From Eurosta solidaginis (Eukaryota; Arthropoda; Insecta; Diptera; Tephritidae), in assembly GCF_040869045.1 (NCBI RefSeq), contig NC_090319.1, positions 395,761,601 to 395,825,600 on the forward strand: a DNA stretch of 64,000 nucleotides. Reading direction: 5' to 3'. The position numbers and the translations under genes were made by a program. Under the pieces are notes generated by a model that saw nothing but the letters and a program-made list of their open reading frames with translations, did not search any database and was not told the DNA's origin. The first letter of the stretch is position 1; every line of letters begins with the position of its first letter. Below are positions 11,991 to 24,800 of the stretch, one piece after another.

Positions 11991-13510
11991 GGATCGTTAA
12001 GATCTGATTCTAAATTAGAAGAAGTTGAAGTTAATTTTTCACTATTTGAAGCGTTAAGATTTGATTCTAAATTAAAAGTTTAATTTTTGCTAGAATAAAT
12101 CTGTTGAAAAAGATAATCTATTTTCCTGGTTTGTGACTTTTTCGGTCGAAGATGAAGTTAAACTTTCGGTGCTTGAACCTAATTTATCGGAATCTGGTTC
12201 TGAATTAGAAGTTTTGTGAACTCTCTTCCTATCTCTAAAGTTGTACATATGTAGTTATCAGAATAGCAAAAAATTCAGTTGAAACTACTATGAAATTAAT
12301 GAAGCACTTATTTGGATATAGGAATTTATAATTGAAGCCGAAATGTTGAGGAAAAAAAGGGAATTGATTTACAATGAATTGTCGCTAACGAAATATTTAA
12401 AAGTTTATTGGCAGAATTAATTGCACTGAAATCTAATTGTATGAAAAATTTGTAAGAAGTAATTGAATTTACAATAGCACGGGAGGATATAAGTGTGATA
12501 TTTTGTTGGAGAATGTACGTATTAAAAAACTGAAGTAAAATGAAAATTTGAAAAATCGAAATTCAGGCATGTATACCTTTAAATTAAAGATTTGTGAAAT
12601 GATTTGAAAATTTGGAAGCTTGAAAGTATGAGAATTTGTAAAATGAGTTGAGGAATTTTTAAATTAGGAATTTGAAAATATTAAAAATATGAAGAAAATA
12701 TAAATTTGTAAGATGAGTTGAAACTTGAGAAAAAATTAAATGTAGATCTGAAAATGTTGGAATTTATAAAATGGTTCGAAAATTTTAAAATCGTTGAAAA
12801 CTGAGGTAGTTAAATTTAGACGCACGCACCATTTTAGTAAAAAAATTCAAGCGTTTTATATAAACGGACGCACCGTTGTTATCAAAAAAATCCAAAATGT
12901 TTTACATAAACGGACGCACCGTTGTAATCAAACAATGTATTATATTTAATGTGAACGCACCGCACTTAATAAAAATTGTAAATTTTTTGTATACATATGT
13001 ATATGTATGTAAAAAACCCTTAGGAAAATTTTTATTAATACATACATACATATATCACTGCTGCTATGATGATGGCTGCCGCTGATGTTAATGCTGGCCT
13101 TCGCTGCCGACGGTGGTTGCTGCTGCTGGGCTTTGCTTTTGATGTTCGCTGCCGCTGGCGGTAGTACAGTTTATGGATCCGTTATCTGAGTGGCGTGGGT
13201 TTTTGCATGCCGTTATATGTTAGTTAAATAATATTATTACTGTATATTTTAATTAAAAATTTTGTAGAAAGTAGCATTTATTTTTATTAACTCCGTAATT
13301 TTAGATAATTTGTTGTATTAGAAAATAGTATTTTGTAGATTTTTGTTATTTCCGAATTTTAAAATTGTAAAATTGTATATTTTTATTATTTCCGCATTTT
13401 TAGTTTTATAGAAAATTGTTGTATTAAGTTTGGATTATTTTATTTTGAAAATTGTCTTTAATAATTTTTCACAACGAACGCACTCAACTCACCTTTACCA
13501 CCACCAAAGA
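11991..13510 (-). other. 5' leader of the LTR element, AT-rich
   Basis: The stretch between the putative Gag start and the primer site is AT-rich and poor in open frames. It has two ~47-bp direct repeats containing ATAAACGGACGCACCGTTGT (about 12855-12950) and a short GC-rich patch at 13060-13165. No protein is supported. Confidence 0.6.
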
Positions 13511-13525
13511 CCGTCACGGTCGCCA
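13511..13525 (-). other. primer binding site, tRNA-Arg type
   Basis: The reverse complement reads TGGCGACCGTGACGG, starting with TGG directly next to the 5' LTR. This is the pattern of the tRNA-Arg primer used by the 412/mdg1 retrotransposons, with one base changed near the end. Confidence 0.8.
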
Positions 13526-13966
13526 TGTAAGCTAACCCCAACTTGGTTAGCTTTGGTTTGCTTACCCACAATAATTGCTGCGTCGTCCCAAATTAGGTAA
13601 CCTAACCTACGCACATTGCTTGTAGCCCTTGCTTCCAGAATAAGGATTTTCCTGTTGGCGTTGTTTTATTCTTGCGCTCAACACCGTATTTAAAGAAAAT
13701 ATCATATCCCACTATAAGACGCAACTTTAGCATTTGAGCCACACTTTTGGGCAAGTTAAATAAAATAACTTCCTTTTTATTTCGGACACGTCCGTCCATC
13801 ACAAGTGCAGATTTATTATATGTCATATCTTTTCTGTCAGTGACGTGGGCCGCAGTTGCATTTGACATGCGCGTTGCCAACTGCCCGCGCCTGTCAAATG
13901 CAACTAAAGCTCCACGCACATAGCTTATGTTATATAACGGATGTGAGGGTTTACTTTATCCTTACA
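13526..13966 (-). repeat. 5' LTR of the 412/mdg1-like element
   Basis: This is an uninterrupted 441-bp LTR beginning TG and ending CA. It matches the split LTR at 66-1242 over its whole length. It differs by a 9-bp insertion near 13550 and by a short stretch near 13600, where the GGTTAGGTT of the other LTR reads as its reverse complement. The LTR would carry the promoter and polyadenylation signal. Confidence 0.92.
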
Positions 13967-14331
13967 TAGTCAAGAGGATCATTCAATGGGACTTACATTC
14001 AAGTCAAAAATTACTAGTCTTAAAGTATTTAAACTTAAAGTAAATAAAATTGATTTCGACGATGATGAAAGTTCATGGAACGAGTCCGACTCTGAACCTT
14101 TGGCATCTTTAATTTATGGTAAATCACCGAACGAGTCCGATTCTGAACCTTTGGCATCTATAAATTATGGTAAATAAGCTTTCAAAGTACTTTCGAACGT
14201 GTCCCACCCGTGACAAATGCTGTCCCACCCGTGACACTACAATTTTGAATTATTATAAAAGTAGAAACTGAAACTAAGCTATTTTTATGTTATTATATTC
14301 CACATACGTCAGTGCAAATGGAGATATTTAA
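13967..14331 (+). other. flank with a 51-bp in-frame tandem duplication
   Basis: After the target duplication, a 63-codon open frame (13986-14177) includes a 51-bp tandem duplication, with units at 14078 and 14129. It encodes NESDSEPLAS twice in an acidic context. I do not recognise it. At 14207-14240 the motif GTCCCACCCGTGAC occurs twice 21 bp apart. It recurs at about 18031, beyond the DINE-1-like element, so that element probably interrupted one older sequence. Confidence 0.4.
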
Positions 14332-15509
14332 ATGTCCGTTAACACGATAACTTAAGTAAATTTTGAGGTATCTTGATGAAATTTGGTATGTAGGTTCCTG
14401 GGCCTCATCTGAGATCGCTATTTAAAATGAAAGAAATCGGACTATAACCACGCCCACTTTTTCGATATCGAAAATTTCGAAAAACACAAAAAGTGCAATA
14501 ATTCATTACCAAAGACGGATAAAGCGATGAAACTTGGTACGTGAGTTGAACTTATGACGCAGAATAGAAAATTAGTAAAATTTGGGATAATGGGCGTGAC
14601 ACCGCCCACTTTTAAAAGAAGGTAATTTAAAAGTTTTGCAAGCTGTAATTTGGCAGTCGTTGAAGATATCATGATGAAATTTGGCAGGAACGTTACTCCT
14701 ATTACTATATGTATGCTTAATAAAAATTAGTAATATCGGAGAACGACCACGCCCACTTAAAAAAAAAATTTTTTTTAAAGTCAAATTTTTACAAAAATTT
14801 AATATCTTTACAGTATATTAGTAAATTATGTCAACATTCAACTCCAGTAATGATATGGTGTAACAAAATACAAAAATAAAAGACAATTTCAAAATGGGCG
14901 TGGCTCCGCCCTTTTTCATTTAATTCGTCTAGGATAATTTTAATGCCATAAGCCGAACAAAAATTTACCAATCCTTGTGAAATTTGGTAAGGGCTTAGAT
15001 TCTAGGACGATAACTTATTTCTGTGAAAAAGGGCGAAATCGGTTGAAGCCACGCCCAGTTTTTATACACAGTCGACCGTCTGTCCTTCCGCTTGGCCGTT
15101 AACACGATAACTTGAGCAAAAATCGATATATCTTTACTAAACTCAGTTCAAGTATTTATCTGAACTCACTTTGTATTGGTGTAAAAAATGGCCGAAATCC
15201 GACTATGACCACGCCCACTTTTTCGATTTCGAAAATTACGAAAAATTAAAAAAATGCCAATTTTCTATACCAAATACGAAAAAAGGGATGAAACATGGTA
15301 ATTGGATTGGTTTATTGACGCAAAATATAACTGTAGAAAAAAACTTTGTAAAATGGGTGTGACACCTATCATATTAAGTAGAAGAAAATGAAAAAGTTCT
15401 GCAGGGCGAAATCAAAACCCCTTGGAATCTTGGCAGGAATACTGTTCGTGGTATTGCATATATAAATAAATTAGCGGTACCCGACAGATGATGTTCTGGG
15501 TACACCCTG

Positions 15510-17790
15510 GTCCACATTTTGGTCGATATCTCGAAAACGCCTTCACATATACAACTACCACCACTCCCTTTTAAAACCCTCATTAATACCTTTAATTTGA
15601 TACCCATGTCGTACAAACACATTATAGAGTCACCCCTGGTCCACCTTTATGGCGATATCTGGAAAAGGCGTCCACCTATAGAACTAAGGCCCACTCCCTT
15701 TTAAAATACATATTATACAAACGCATTCTAGAGTCAACACTGGTCCACATTTATAACGATATCTCTAAAAAATAAAATAAAATGTAAGGCGCGATAACCT
15801 CCGGAGAGATCTAAGGCCGAGCTCCTCTTCCAATTTGCGTCGTGCTCCTCTTGGTTTTCCCCACAAATTGGCCGGACGGGACCTACATGTTTTATGCCGA
15901 CTTCGAAAGGCATCTACAAGGCAGATGAGTTTTCACTGAGAGCTTTTCATGGCAGAAATACACCCGGAGCGCTTGCCAAACACTGCCGAGGGGCGACCCC
16001 GCTTAGAAAACTTTTCTTCTAATTTTAAAACCTTATTTATAAAATTTTGATGTTGCTTCGCCCGGGGTGCGAACCCAGGGCATACGGTGTGGTAGGCGGA
16101 GCACGCTACCATCACACCACGGTGGCCGCCAAGGCCAAAAGGCATCCACCTATAGAACTAAGGGCCCACTCCCTTTTAAAATACTCATTAACACCTTTGA
16201 TTTGATACCCATATCGTACAAACAAATTCTAGAGTCACTTCTGGTTCACCTTTATGGCGATATCTCGAAAAGGCGTCCACCTATAGAACTAAGGCCCACT
16301 CCCTTTTAAAATACTCATTAACACCTTTCATTTGATACCCATATCGTACAAACAAATTCTAGAGTCACCCCTGGTCCACCTTTATGGCGATATCTCGAAA
16401 AGGCGTCCACCCATAGAACTAAGGCCCACTCCCTTTTAAATACTCATTAACACCTTTCGTTTGATACCAATATTGTACAAACGCATTCTAGAGTCACAAA
16501 CGCAGTCTGGTCCACCTTTATGGCGATATCTCGAAAAGGCGTCCACCTATAGAACTAAGGCCCACTCCCTTTTAAAATACTCATTAACACCTTTCATTTG
16601 ATACCCATATCGTACAAACAAATTCTAGAGTCACCCCTGGTCCACTTTTATGGCGATATCTCGAAAAGGCGTCCACCTATAGGACTAAGGCCCACTCCCT
16701 TTTAAAATACTCATTAACACCTTTCATTTGATACCCATATCGTACAAACAAATTCTAGTATCACCCCTGGTCCACCTTTATGGCGATATCTCGAAAAGGC
16801 GTCCACCTATAGAACTAAGGCCCACGCGCTTTTAAAATACTCATTAACACCTTTCATTTGATACCCATATCGTACAAACAAATTCTAGAGTCACACCTTT
16901 ATGGCGATATCTCGAAAAGGCGTCCACCTATAGAACTAAGGCCCACGCGCTTTTAAAATACTCATTAACACCTTTCATTTGTATAAACGTACAAACAAAT
17001 TCTAGAGTCACCCCTGGTCCACATTTATGGCGATATCTCGAAAAGGCGTCCACCTATAGACCTAAGGCCCACTCCCTTTTAAAATACTCATTAACACCTT
17101 TCATTTGATACCCATATCGTACACACAAATTCTAGAGTCACCCCTGGTTCACCTTTATGGCGATATATCGAAAAGGCGTCCACCAATAGAACTAAGGCCC
17201 ACTCCCTTTTAAAATACTCATTAACACCTTTCATTTGATACCCATATCGTACAAACAAATTCTAGTATCACCCCTGGTCCACCTTTATGGCGATATCTCG
17301 AAAAGGCGTCCACCTATAGAACTAAGGCCCACGCGCTTTTAAAATACTCATTAACACCTTTCATTTGATACCCATATCGTACAAACAAATTCTAGAGTCA
17401 CCCCTGATTCACCCTTATGGCGATATCTCGAAAAGGCGTCCACCTATAGAACTAAGGCCCACTCCCTTTTAAAATACTCATTAACGCCTTTCATTTGATA
17501 CCCATATCGTACAAACAAATTCTAGAGCCACCCCTGGTCCACCTTTATGGCGATATCTCGAAAAGGCGTCCACCCATAGAACTAAGGCCCACGCGCTTTT
17601 GAAATACTCATTAACGCCTTTTATTTGATACCCATATCGTACAAACAAATTCTAGAGTCAGCCCTGGTCCACCTTTATGGCGATATCCCTAAATGGCGTC
17701 CACCTATAGAACTATGGCCCCCTCCCTCTTAAAATAATCTTTAATACCTTCCGTTTGATACACATGTCATACAAATACATTCCAGGGTTA
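15510..17790 (+). repeat. ~130-bp tandem array, about 15 units
   Basis: The landmark CGATATCTCG and variants recurs at about 15522, 15650 and 15757, then after a SINE at 16258, 16388, 16523, 16653, 16783, 16905, 17031, 17161, 17291, 17421, 17551 and 17681. Spacing is mostly 130 bp. The unit contains CTATAGAACTAAGGCCCACT and CATTTGATACCCATATCGTA. The short open frames in it are accidental. Confidence 0.95.
15766..16130 (-). mobile_element. tRNA-derived SINE inside the satellite
   Basis: On the minus strand the element begins GGCGGCCACCGTGGTGTGAT (16130 downwards). It has an A-box-like GTGGTGTGATGGTAGCGTG and a B box GGTTCGCACCC, then a body shared with 58161-58522. It ends at CGCGCCTTAC followed by an ATTTT-rich tail. 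It interrupts the 130-bp array. Confidence 0.88.
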
Positions 17791-17893
17791 CCCTAGTTTC
17801 ATTTTGCTAAATGGTGATTTTCCCTTATTTTGTCTCCATAGCTCTCAGCTGAGTAATGTTCGGTTACACCCGAACTTAGCCTTCCTTACTTGT

Positions 17894-18397
17894 TAAACTT
17901 AAATTTTTTCCAAATTCGTGGTAATTTTAGGGTTCTTTTTTCAATTGGTGGATTAACAATTGACGATATTTTCCAAAATCTATATTTAACTAACTAAACC
18001 TTTAACAAACATGCAATTATGCGTACAAGTATCCCACCCGTGACGATGGAATACCCCATATAAAAATTTTTTTAAGTAGGTCAATGAAAAAACCTTAAAT
18101 ATCAAAGCCGCAAAAAGTCAAAAAAATGAAATTTCGCAGGCTCGAAAATTATTTTTTGGATATGTTTTGGGAACTTTTTTTCCTGAACCCAGATCCTATC
18201 GAAAAACCGATGGCGCGATATCGGTTAATAAATTGACCCAGTCTAATATATTATATACTCGAAATGAGTTTAAATCTGATTTTGAGTTTTGGATTATAAG
18301 AGCAGAGTAAATATGTCAGCTGCACTTTGGAAACAAGTTTCTAAAATTATCAATTTTGTGTGGAAACCTTGATATCACTTTATTTGCTTTATTCTAG
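17894..18397 (+). other. flank with one arm of a foldback element
   Basis: No gene is seen. At 18078-18245 the sequence matches one arm of the foldback element at 37265-37710 (GGCTCGAAAATTATTTTT, CCTATCGAAAAACCGATGGC). The last bases, TTTATTCTAG at 18388-18397, are the splice acceptor of the receptor exon. Confidence 0.65.
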
Positions 18398-18859
18398 AAT
18401 GGCATCGGTGCAATTTTTGGTCCTTCTTCCCATCAGACATCGACTCATCTTTTGACGGTATGTGATGCAAAGGACGTTCCCTATATTTATCCGTACATGA
18501 GTGAACAATCGGAAGGTTTTAATCTTTATCCACATCCGAAAGACTTGGCGCGTATATTACATGACTTAATAAATGGTTTTGAATGGACTCGCTTTATTTT
18601 CCTCTATGAATCTTGTAATTTCAATAAATTTCAAGTTTACCGATATTTATTAACAGTTTTACTTGCAGCGGACTACTTAAGTATTTTAAATGGACTCTTG
18701 TCATTTTACGTTAGCAGTGGTCCGGTAATTAATGTACAACGCTACGATCTCAAATTGAATGGAAATTACAAAGCGGTTTTGCGGCGAGTACGTAAATCGG
18801 AAGATGGTCAGATCGTGGTAGTGGGATCTTCATCATCTGTAGCTGAACTTTTAAGGCAG
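18398..18859 (+). CDS. receptor exon: amino-terminal domain, first visible
   Basis: The acceptor is TTTATTCTAG and the donor CAG|GTAAAA. In phase 0 it encodes 154 residues starting [18 protein letters not shown] and ending AELLRQ. IFGPSS near the start is the conserved early part of the bilobed ATD, so the signal peptide and first strands must be encoded upstream. No such exon is visible in the 18 kb to the left, which is nearly all transposon. Confidence 0.92.
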
Positions 18860-21800
18860 GTAAAAAAAAAGTATCTAAATAAAAAATGTTTGCACCCAGC
18901 AAACACTCGGAGTCAAAAAAGATTCAGAACGGAGTCCTAATTCCGATCATTTACGCTCATTATGAGCTTATTTATGAGTCCGGAATGAATGTATTTCCCT
19001 TCTTCCAGTGGTTGTCGTATATGAGCCCTTTTTTATACAGTATGTAAGCCTATATGAGAGTTCGATCAGACTCCTATTACGCTCATAAACAGCTCACAAT
19101 TTAGATCTTATATGACTCGGAGTTATTTATGTATTTGCATTATATATGGGATTTGGATTGGACAGTTCAGGGTCGATTTTGGACGCTAGGTATTAAAAAT
19201 GGGGAAGCATATCTGGAAGCCATGTTGAAAAGCAGGATATTTGGGAAGAAAACCCTTGGAGATGGGGGACATCGACGCCATCGCTAACTGAAAACATACG
19301 AAGGCTCGACACACCAATTAGAGTATACGGCGGAGGCAATTTATAATTGCAATCAAAAAAGTCCAAAATACTTGCATACATTGTTAATATGCGGTTAATT
19401 ATTAAATCAGCGAAGCGTTCATGAAAGAAAAGCGTCCATACCAATTTTCAGTGTTTTTCAAACGGAATATCATAGAGAGTAAAATTTTGCGTATGTGGTC
19501 TTCCTTGCGTGCAAAAATGTGCTCCAGAACAATTTCTTTTTGCACGGTTTTTGCAACTGAAATAAAAAATCTGCTTTTAAAGAGTTTTTAATTACAAGCA
19601 AATTGGTGTTTGAATTGTTAAAATCGGTTGAGCCTATCCGCTGCTATTCAACTTTAAAAGAAAAAGGACAAAGAAAATGGCGATAATTAAGGATACAGTT
19701 TTTTTTGGAAAAATCGAAGACGAGCATTTGTTTGTATTATCGATAGCTATCAAATAATACCTTTGTTGCTCAAACATAAATTATGACGTTTTTCGATGAT
19801 CACTTTCAGAAATTTTCCCTCTGTGTCAAACATAACATTTATTTACATTGTTATTATTACATTGTTTTATTAAAATTATATAAGTATAAAATTTACACAC
19901 CCAGTGATGATAAAAGTACCAAATAAAAAATACAAAACGTATTTAAAAACAGAATACATACATACTTTCAAAAAAACTTTGAAATCGAAAGCTTACATTT
20001 TGGTATTAATAAGCGCTGTACGCAGATCAAAAGCAAACATTCAAGAAAAAATTTGCATTTTTCTTGAGCATGAAAATAGCAGTAGGCACAAAATTTTGGC
20101 ATTTCACGATGCATGGCAATTTATACATGAATACCGCTTTAATAAAAATAAAACAAAATTCATGAAACTTTTTGAGCTTTTTTTGGGCTTTCACTCTACG
20201 TTTCTATCTTGGATAAAATCGTACCTTTCTTCTCGGCACTGCATTTATCATCTTATAACTTTATTGCCTCCTCTGGCCTCAAGGTAGCATTCTGGAACCC
20301 TTACCCTTTATCATTTTTATTAATGATATTTGTGTGAGTGTTTTACCTTCTCCAATTTTCTGCTATATGCTGACGATCTTAAAATTTATTCCTCTGTTCG
20401 TTCTCTGTCTGATTCATCTAGAATTCAGAATGATTTAAACAACGTTGTTTTGTGGTGTGAAAAAAATCGACTTCTTCTCAATGTTAGTAAATGTTTCCAT
20501 GTGTCGTTTGCGAAGTCTCGTTCCTCTATTCCCATCTCCTATTCCATTGGCAACTCTAATCTATCCACCCTGAATGAAATATCCGACCTGGGTGTTATTT
20601 TCGATGCTAAGTTTTCATTCTTGAGCCATATCAATAGCACTATAGCCAAATCGTATGCTATGCTTGCTTTCATTCGTCGGTTTAGTTCGGACTTTAGTGA
20701 TCCGTATACGCTGAAGCTCTTATACACGTCACTTGTTCGGTCCAAATCTGAATATGCGGTCTTCATTTGGAGACCATATTTTGATTGTCATATCAAACGA
20801 CTTGAACGTGTTCAAAAGGTGTTTTTGCACTATGCCCTACGCTCATTAAATTTTATAGACCCACTTCCACCATATATTGCCAGATGCAAATTAATCAACC
20901 TGAAATCTTCAAACTCCAGAAGGACTATTCTCTCCCTCTCTACAGTGTTCGACATTATAAATGGTATAATAGATTGCCCTCTTTTACTTGAACGTATATT
21001 TTTCCATGTCCCGCAGCGTTGTCTTAGGCATGACGATCTTTTTTCCTTAAAACAAGTCAGAAGTACTTATGCTAGCACCTGTCTATAGAGCTTTAAGGGA
21101 ACTTAACACTCCATCGGGTTCTTTTACCTCTGATTTATTTAGCTCTAAAGCCAAATTTGTAGCTTCACTACTTGTAGGATAGGATAGGTTAGGTGGTAGC
21201 TGCCCTGATAAGGATAGCTCACTTGGACAACACGAAGGTCCGTTGTGATAGCACATACACCAAAAATAACGGTGACCTAGATCCAGCTACATAGAGAATC
21301 GTTGGGTAGCAACGATAAAGCTCCGAATGATACCGATCTCAACTTTGGATATATCCTCGGGAGATCCAAGTGAGTCGCGACCGAAGTACTTTCGCCTAAT
21401 TCTGGCAAAAGCTGGACAATCAAGCATAAAGTGATTTGGTGATTCCACCTCATCATCCTCCATACAGCTGCAGCAGGATGGAGTTTCCAGTATATTGAGA
21501 CGTACCGCATGGATACCCATGGGACAGTGCCCTGTCAAAACCCCAATGACCATTGATAGGTGAGCCTTAGTGAACCCAATTATTTCAGCAGACCTCCTGC
21601 CATCCACTTTCGGCCAGAAAGATCTTGCTACCCTGCAAGACGTGGTATCCGCCCAACGTTTGCTGAGCTGATTCGAGGCCCAGCTATGGAGGAGCAATCC
21701 ACAGGTGGCCAGCGGGATCCCGAAGTCCCTACAGCCATCTTCATCCGGTTCAGTTGTACCGATGCGGGCTAAGAGATCCGCTTGACAGTTACCCGGGATA

Positions 21801-24800
21801 TCACTATGGCCCGGGACCCAGATAATCTTAATTGTAAAATAATTCGATGCAATCGCAAGCGAGGTCAGGCACTCCCAGACCACCCTCGATCGCACTGTAG
21901 TTGAGCTCAAGGCCTTGATAGCCGATTGGCTATCAGAGTAGATGTTAAATTCCCTAACCGTGGTAGCACTGGATAGCATTCCATCCACCGCATCCTTAAT
22001 CGCAGCAATTTCCGCTTGGAATACACTGCAGTGATCAGCCAACTTAAACTTGCGGCTTAAATTTAGCTCTTGACAAAAGACCCCCCCACCAACCTTTCCA
22101 TCCAGCTTTGACCCATCCGTGAACAAGTTAACCGGTCCCATGCCCCAGATAATTCCTCTTCCCCAATCCTCTCTCTCTGGAATAACTGGGGTGAAGGTTG
22201 TATAGGGAGCTGTTATCGGCATACAGTAGTCCGTTCTGTCCGGGATGAAGTCGAAACTGGTAAGAAGGCTAGAGTGTCCGCGGTCAGAAAGTCTATATCC
22301 CATATCACGAAGCCTGACCAACGACCTTGCCGCGGCCGCCTTTCCCGCAATATCTACTGGGTATATGTTCAGCATGACGTTCAGTGCCAAGGTAGGCGTT
22401 GTTCTGAGAGCGCCACTGATACCGATCAGCGCCGTCCGTTGCACTGACACTAACATTTTGGAGGTGCTCGCCGTGTCCAGTGCTTTCCACCAGACCAGCA
22501 CCCCATATAGCAGAATCGGTTTGACCACCATCTCATAAAGCCAGTGTACTATTCTTGGCGAGAGTCCCCATCTCTTTCCGATAGCTCCTCTGCAGCAGTA
22601 CAAGGCAATGGCGGCCTTCCTGGCCCGATCTTCCACATTGGGTCTCCAGGACAGTTTCTTGTCCAAAACAATCCCCAAATATTTAACCCTATCAGAAAGT
22701 ACCAACGGTACCCCTCCGATCGAGGGAGTTCTGAAATCGGGCACCTTATATCTTCTTGTGAAAAGGACCAATTCCGTTTTTCCCGGGTTGACCGCCAACC
22801 CACATGATTCAGCCCACCTAGCCACAGTATCCAGGTAGCCCTGAAGAACATCGCGCAGGGCGCCCAGAAATTTGCCTCTGACTAGGATAGCGAGGTCATC
22901 TGCATAGGCAACCACCCGACAACCATTGGCTTCCAGCTCCACAAGAAGCTCGTTGACTACCACAACCCAGAGGAGAGGAGATAGGACACCCCCCTGTGGC
23001 GTGCCCCTGCACACCTTCCTCTTAATTATGGCCCCTCCCCACTCCGCTGCGACAATTCTGCCGCATAGAAGTTTGCTAATAAATTCAACCAGAGCCGCCT
23101 CGACTCCTAAACCCACCAGAGCTCTTTCGATTGACCCCGGTAAGACATTGTTAAAAGCTCCCTCGATGTCTAGAAAGGCACCCAGAGCATACTCTTTGTG
23201 TTCTAGGGACCCCTCTATTTGCTTTACAATCGAATGGAGAGCCGTTTCCGTCGATCTGCCCTTGCAGTACGCATGTTGTGAAGCCGACAGTAACCCCCGA
23301 GGTATCCTTTCCCGTAGGTACAGGTCAATCAACCGCTCAAACGTCTTAAGAAGAAACGACGAGAGACTGATTGGCCTGAAATCCTTAGGTGATACATGAG
23401 AGCTTCTGCCGGCCTTCGGAATGAAAATAACCCTAACCGTGTGCCAAGACTTCGGGATATAGTTAAGCCTGAGGCAGTTAGTATATATGATGGCCAACCA
23501 GCGGCAGGAAATCCCCAAAGACCTTTGAAGCTGCGCAGGAATGATTCCATCCGGGCCCGGAGACTTATAGGGCTTGAACGACCCTATAGCCCAGGTTATC
23601 TGACTTTCCCGTATTGGAATGGCAGGCACTTCTGCATGGCCAACGACCGCCGACCATGCAGGCGAAGATCCCTGCGCAACTGGGACATCGGGAAAATGAT
23701 TGTCCAGTAAAAGCCTTAGGGACTCCTCGCTACTCATCGACCAGTCCCCACCATCATCTCTCAGATACCCCAGAGGAGCGGGGTTCCTAGAGAGTATTTT
23801 TCTAAATCTCGCGGATTCATTGCAGCCTTCTACGTTTTCGCAGAAGCTTCGCCATGCGTCTCGCTTGGCTATCCTTATTTCATATTTATAAATCCCCAGA
23901 CTCACCTTATAGAGCTCCCAGTCCGAGGGTAATTTACTCCTCCTGGCTCTGTTGAAGAGCCGCCGACTGGACGCTCTTAGGTCGTCAAGAGAATCCGACC
24001 ACCAGGGCGGCTTGCCCTTCCCCCTGTAAGTTTTCAATGGGCAGGACAGCTGAAAGGCGCTATTGTTTGCCGAGGTGAAGTTTTCCACCAGAACGTCTAT
24101 CTCAGATTCGGACAGGCCCGAACTAATGATAGGCACCGCAGGCAGTAGCTCTCCCAGCTTCCTACAATACAAGTCCCAGTTAGTACTTTTAGGGTTCCTA
24201 AAAGATATTTTACCGGGACGTTCTTCGTTCACTGAGAACTGAATATATCGGTGATCAGAGAAGGAGTGCTCGTTGAGAACCCTCCATCCAGATATCCGAC
24301 CTTCCAGTTCTCTACTAACCAGGGTGAGGTCCAGGACCTCCTCCCTTAACGCAGTAATAAAAGTCGGGTCATTCCCCCTATTACATATACAAAGTCCCTC
24401 ATCTACAATAAAAGTAAATAAAGACTCACCTCTAGTGTTGGTATCCGAGCTTCCCCAAATGCTATGATGGGCATTTGCATCGGCACCGATGATCACGGCA
24501 ACACCTCTCCGCCTTGCTTCAGCGGTGATTTCACCCAGTATCGCAGGTGGTGGTCCCACTACGTCCCCGTGGGGCATGTACGCTGAGACCACCCACATTT
24601 CATTACTTCCTCGCTCGAGGCAGACCGTGGTTACGTCAGCATTGCTGAAATTAGAGAGAATAAAAGCTTTAATCTCTTTTTTAACAAGCACACAGGATCT
24701 AGGCCTACTTGCCTCCCCATGCACCAAGGTGTTGAATTTTCCAGTCCTTAATCCAGAAATCTTACTGCCGTTACTACTCAGCCACGGCTCCTGGACAAGG

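Larger units (their letters stand above)
66..13966 (-). mobile_element. Ty3/gypsy LTR retrotransposon, 412/mdg1-like, decayed and nested
   Basis: Two LTRs bound this minus-strand element: the 5' LTR at 13526-13966 and the 3' LTR at 66-1242. Both begin TGTAAG and end TTACA on the plus strand. A 4-bp target duplication TAGT is present at 62-65 and 13967-13970. Next to the 5' LTR the minus strand reads TGGCGACCGTGACGG (13511-13525), which fits the tRNA-Arg primer site of the 412/mdg1 group. A polypurine run lies next to the 3' LTR at about 1243-1256. In element order the interior holds gag, protease, reverse transcriptase, RNase H and integrase, with no visible env. All frames are broken, and a LINE (2016-7884) splits the integrase. 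Transposition would need another copy. The 412/mdg1 assignment rests on the primer site, the 4-bp duplication and domain order. Confidence 0.9.
14332..17893 (+). mobile_element. DINE-1-like (Helentron-derived) element copy A, repeat-expanded
   Basis: Homology to copies B and C begins at GTCCGTTAACACGATAAC (14332), so the 5' end is truncated. The core has the AAATTTGGTATGTAGGTTCC and CCACGCCCACTTTTTCGAT blocks, and a second GTCTGTCC/GTTAACACG block near 15075-15110. The 3' end shows CTCAGCTGAGTA, a hairpin GTTCGG-TTACAC-CCGAAC and CTTAGCCTTCCTTACTTGTT (to 17893). The (GTCY)n tract, subterminal inverted motif, ~130-bp repeats and 3' hairpin match the known plan of DINE-1/HINE elements, which are non-autonomous. 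Family naming is inference from structure. Confidence 0.75.

Noticed and set aside
66..13966. Envelope gene (an errantivirus rather than a plain retrotransposon)
   Set aside because: Between the integrase end (about 1560) and the 3' LTR only about 300 bp of AT-rich sequence remains, too little for an env.
15519..16309. Repeated short frames of 61-80 codons in the 130-bp array
   Set aside because: The same frame is copied by the satellite unit; there is no start context, splice site or domain.
15510..17790. CRISPR-like array
   Set aside because: The units are contiguous 130-bp satellite repeats without unique spacers, in a eukaryotic genome.
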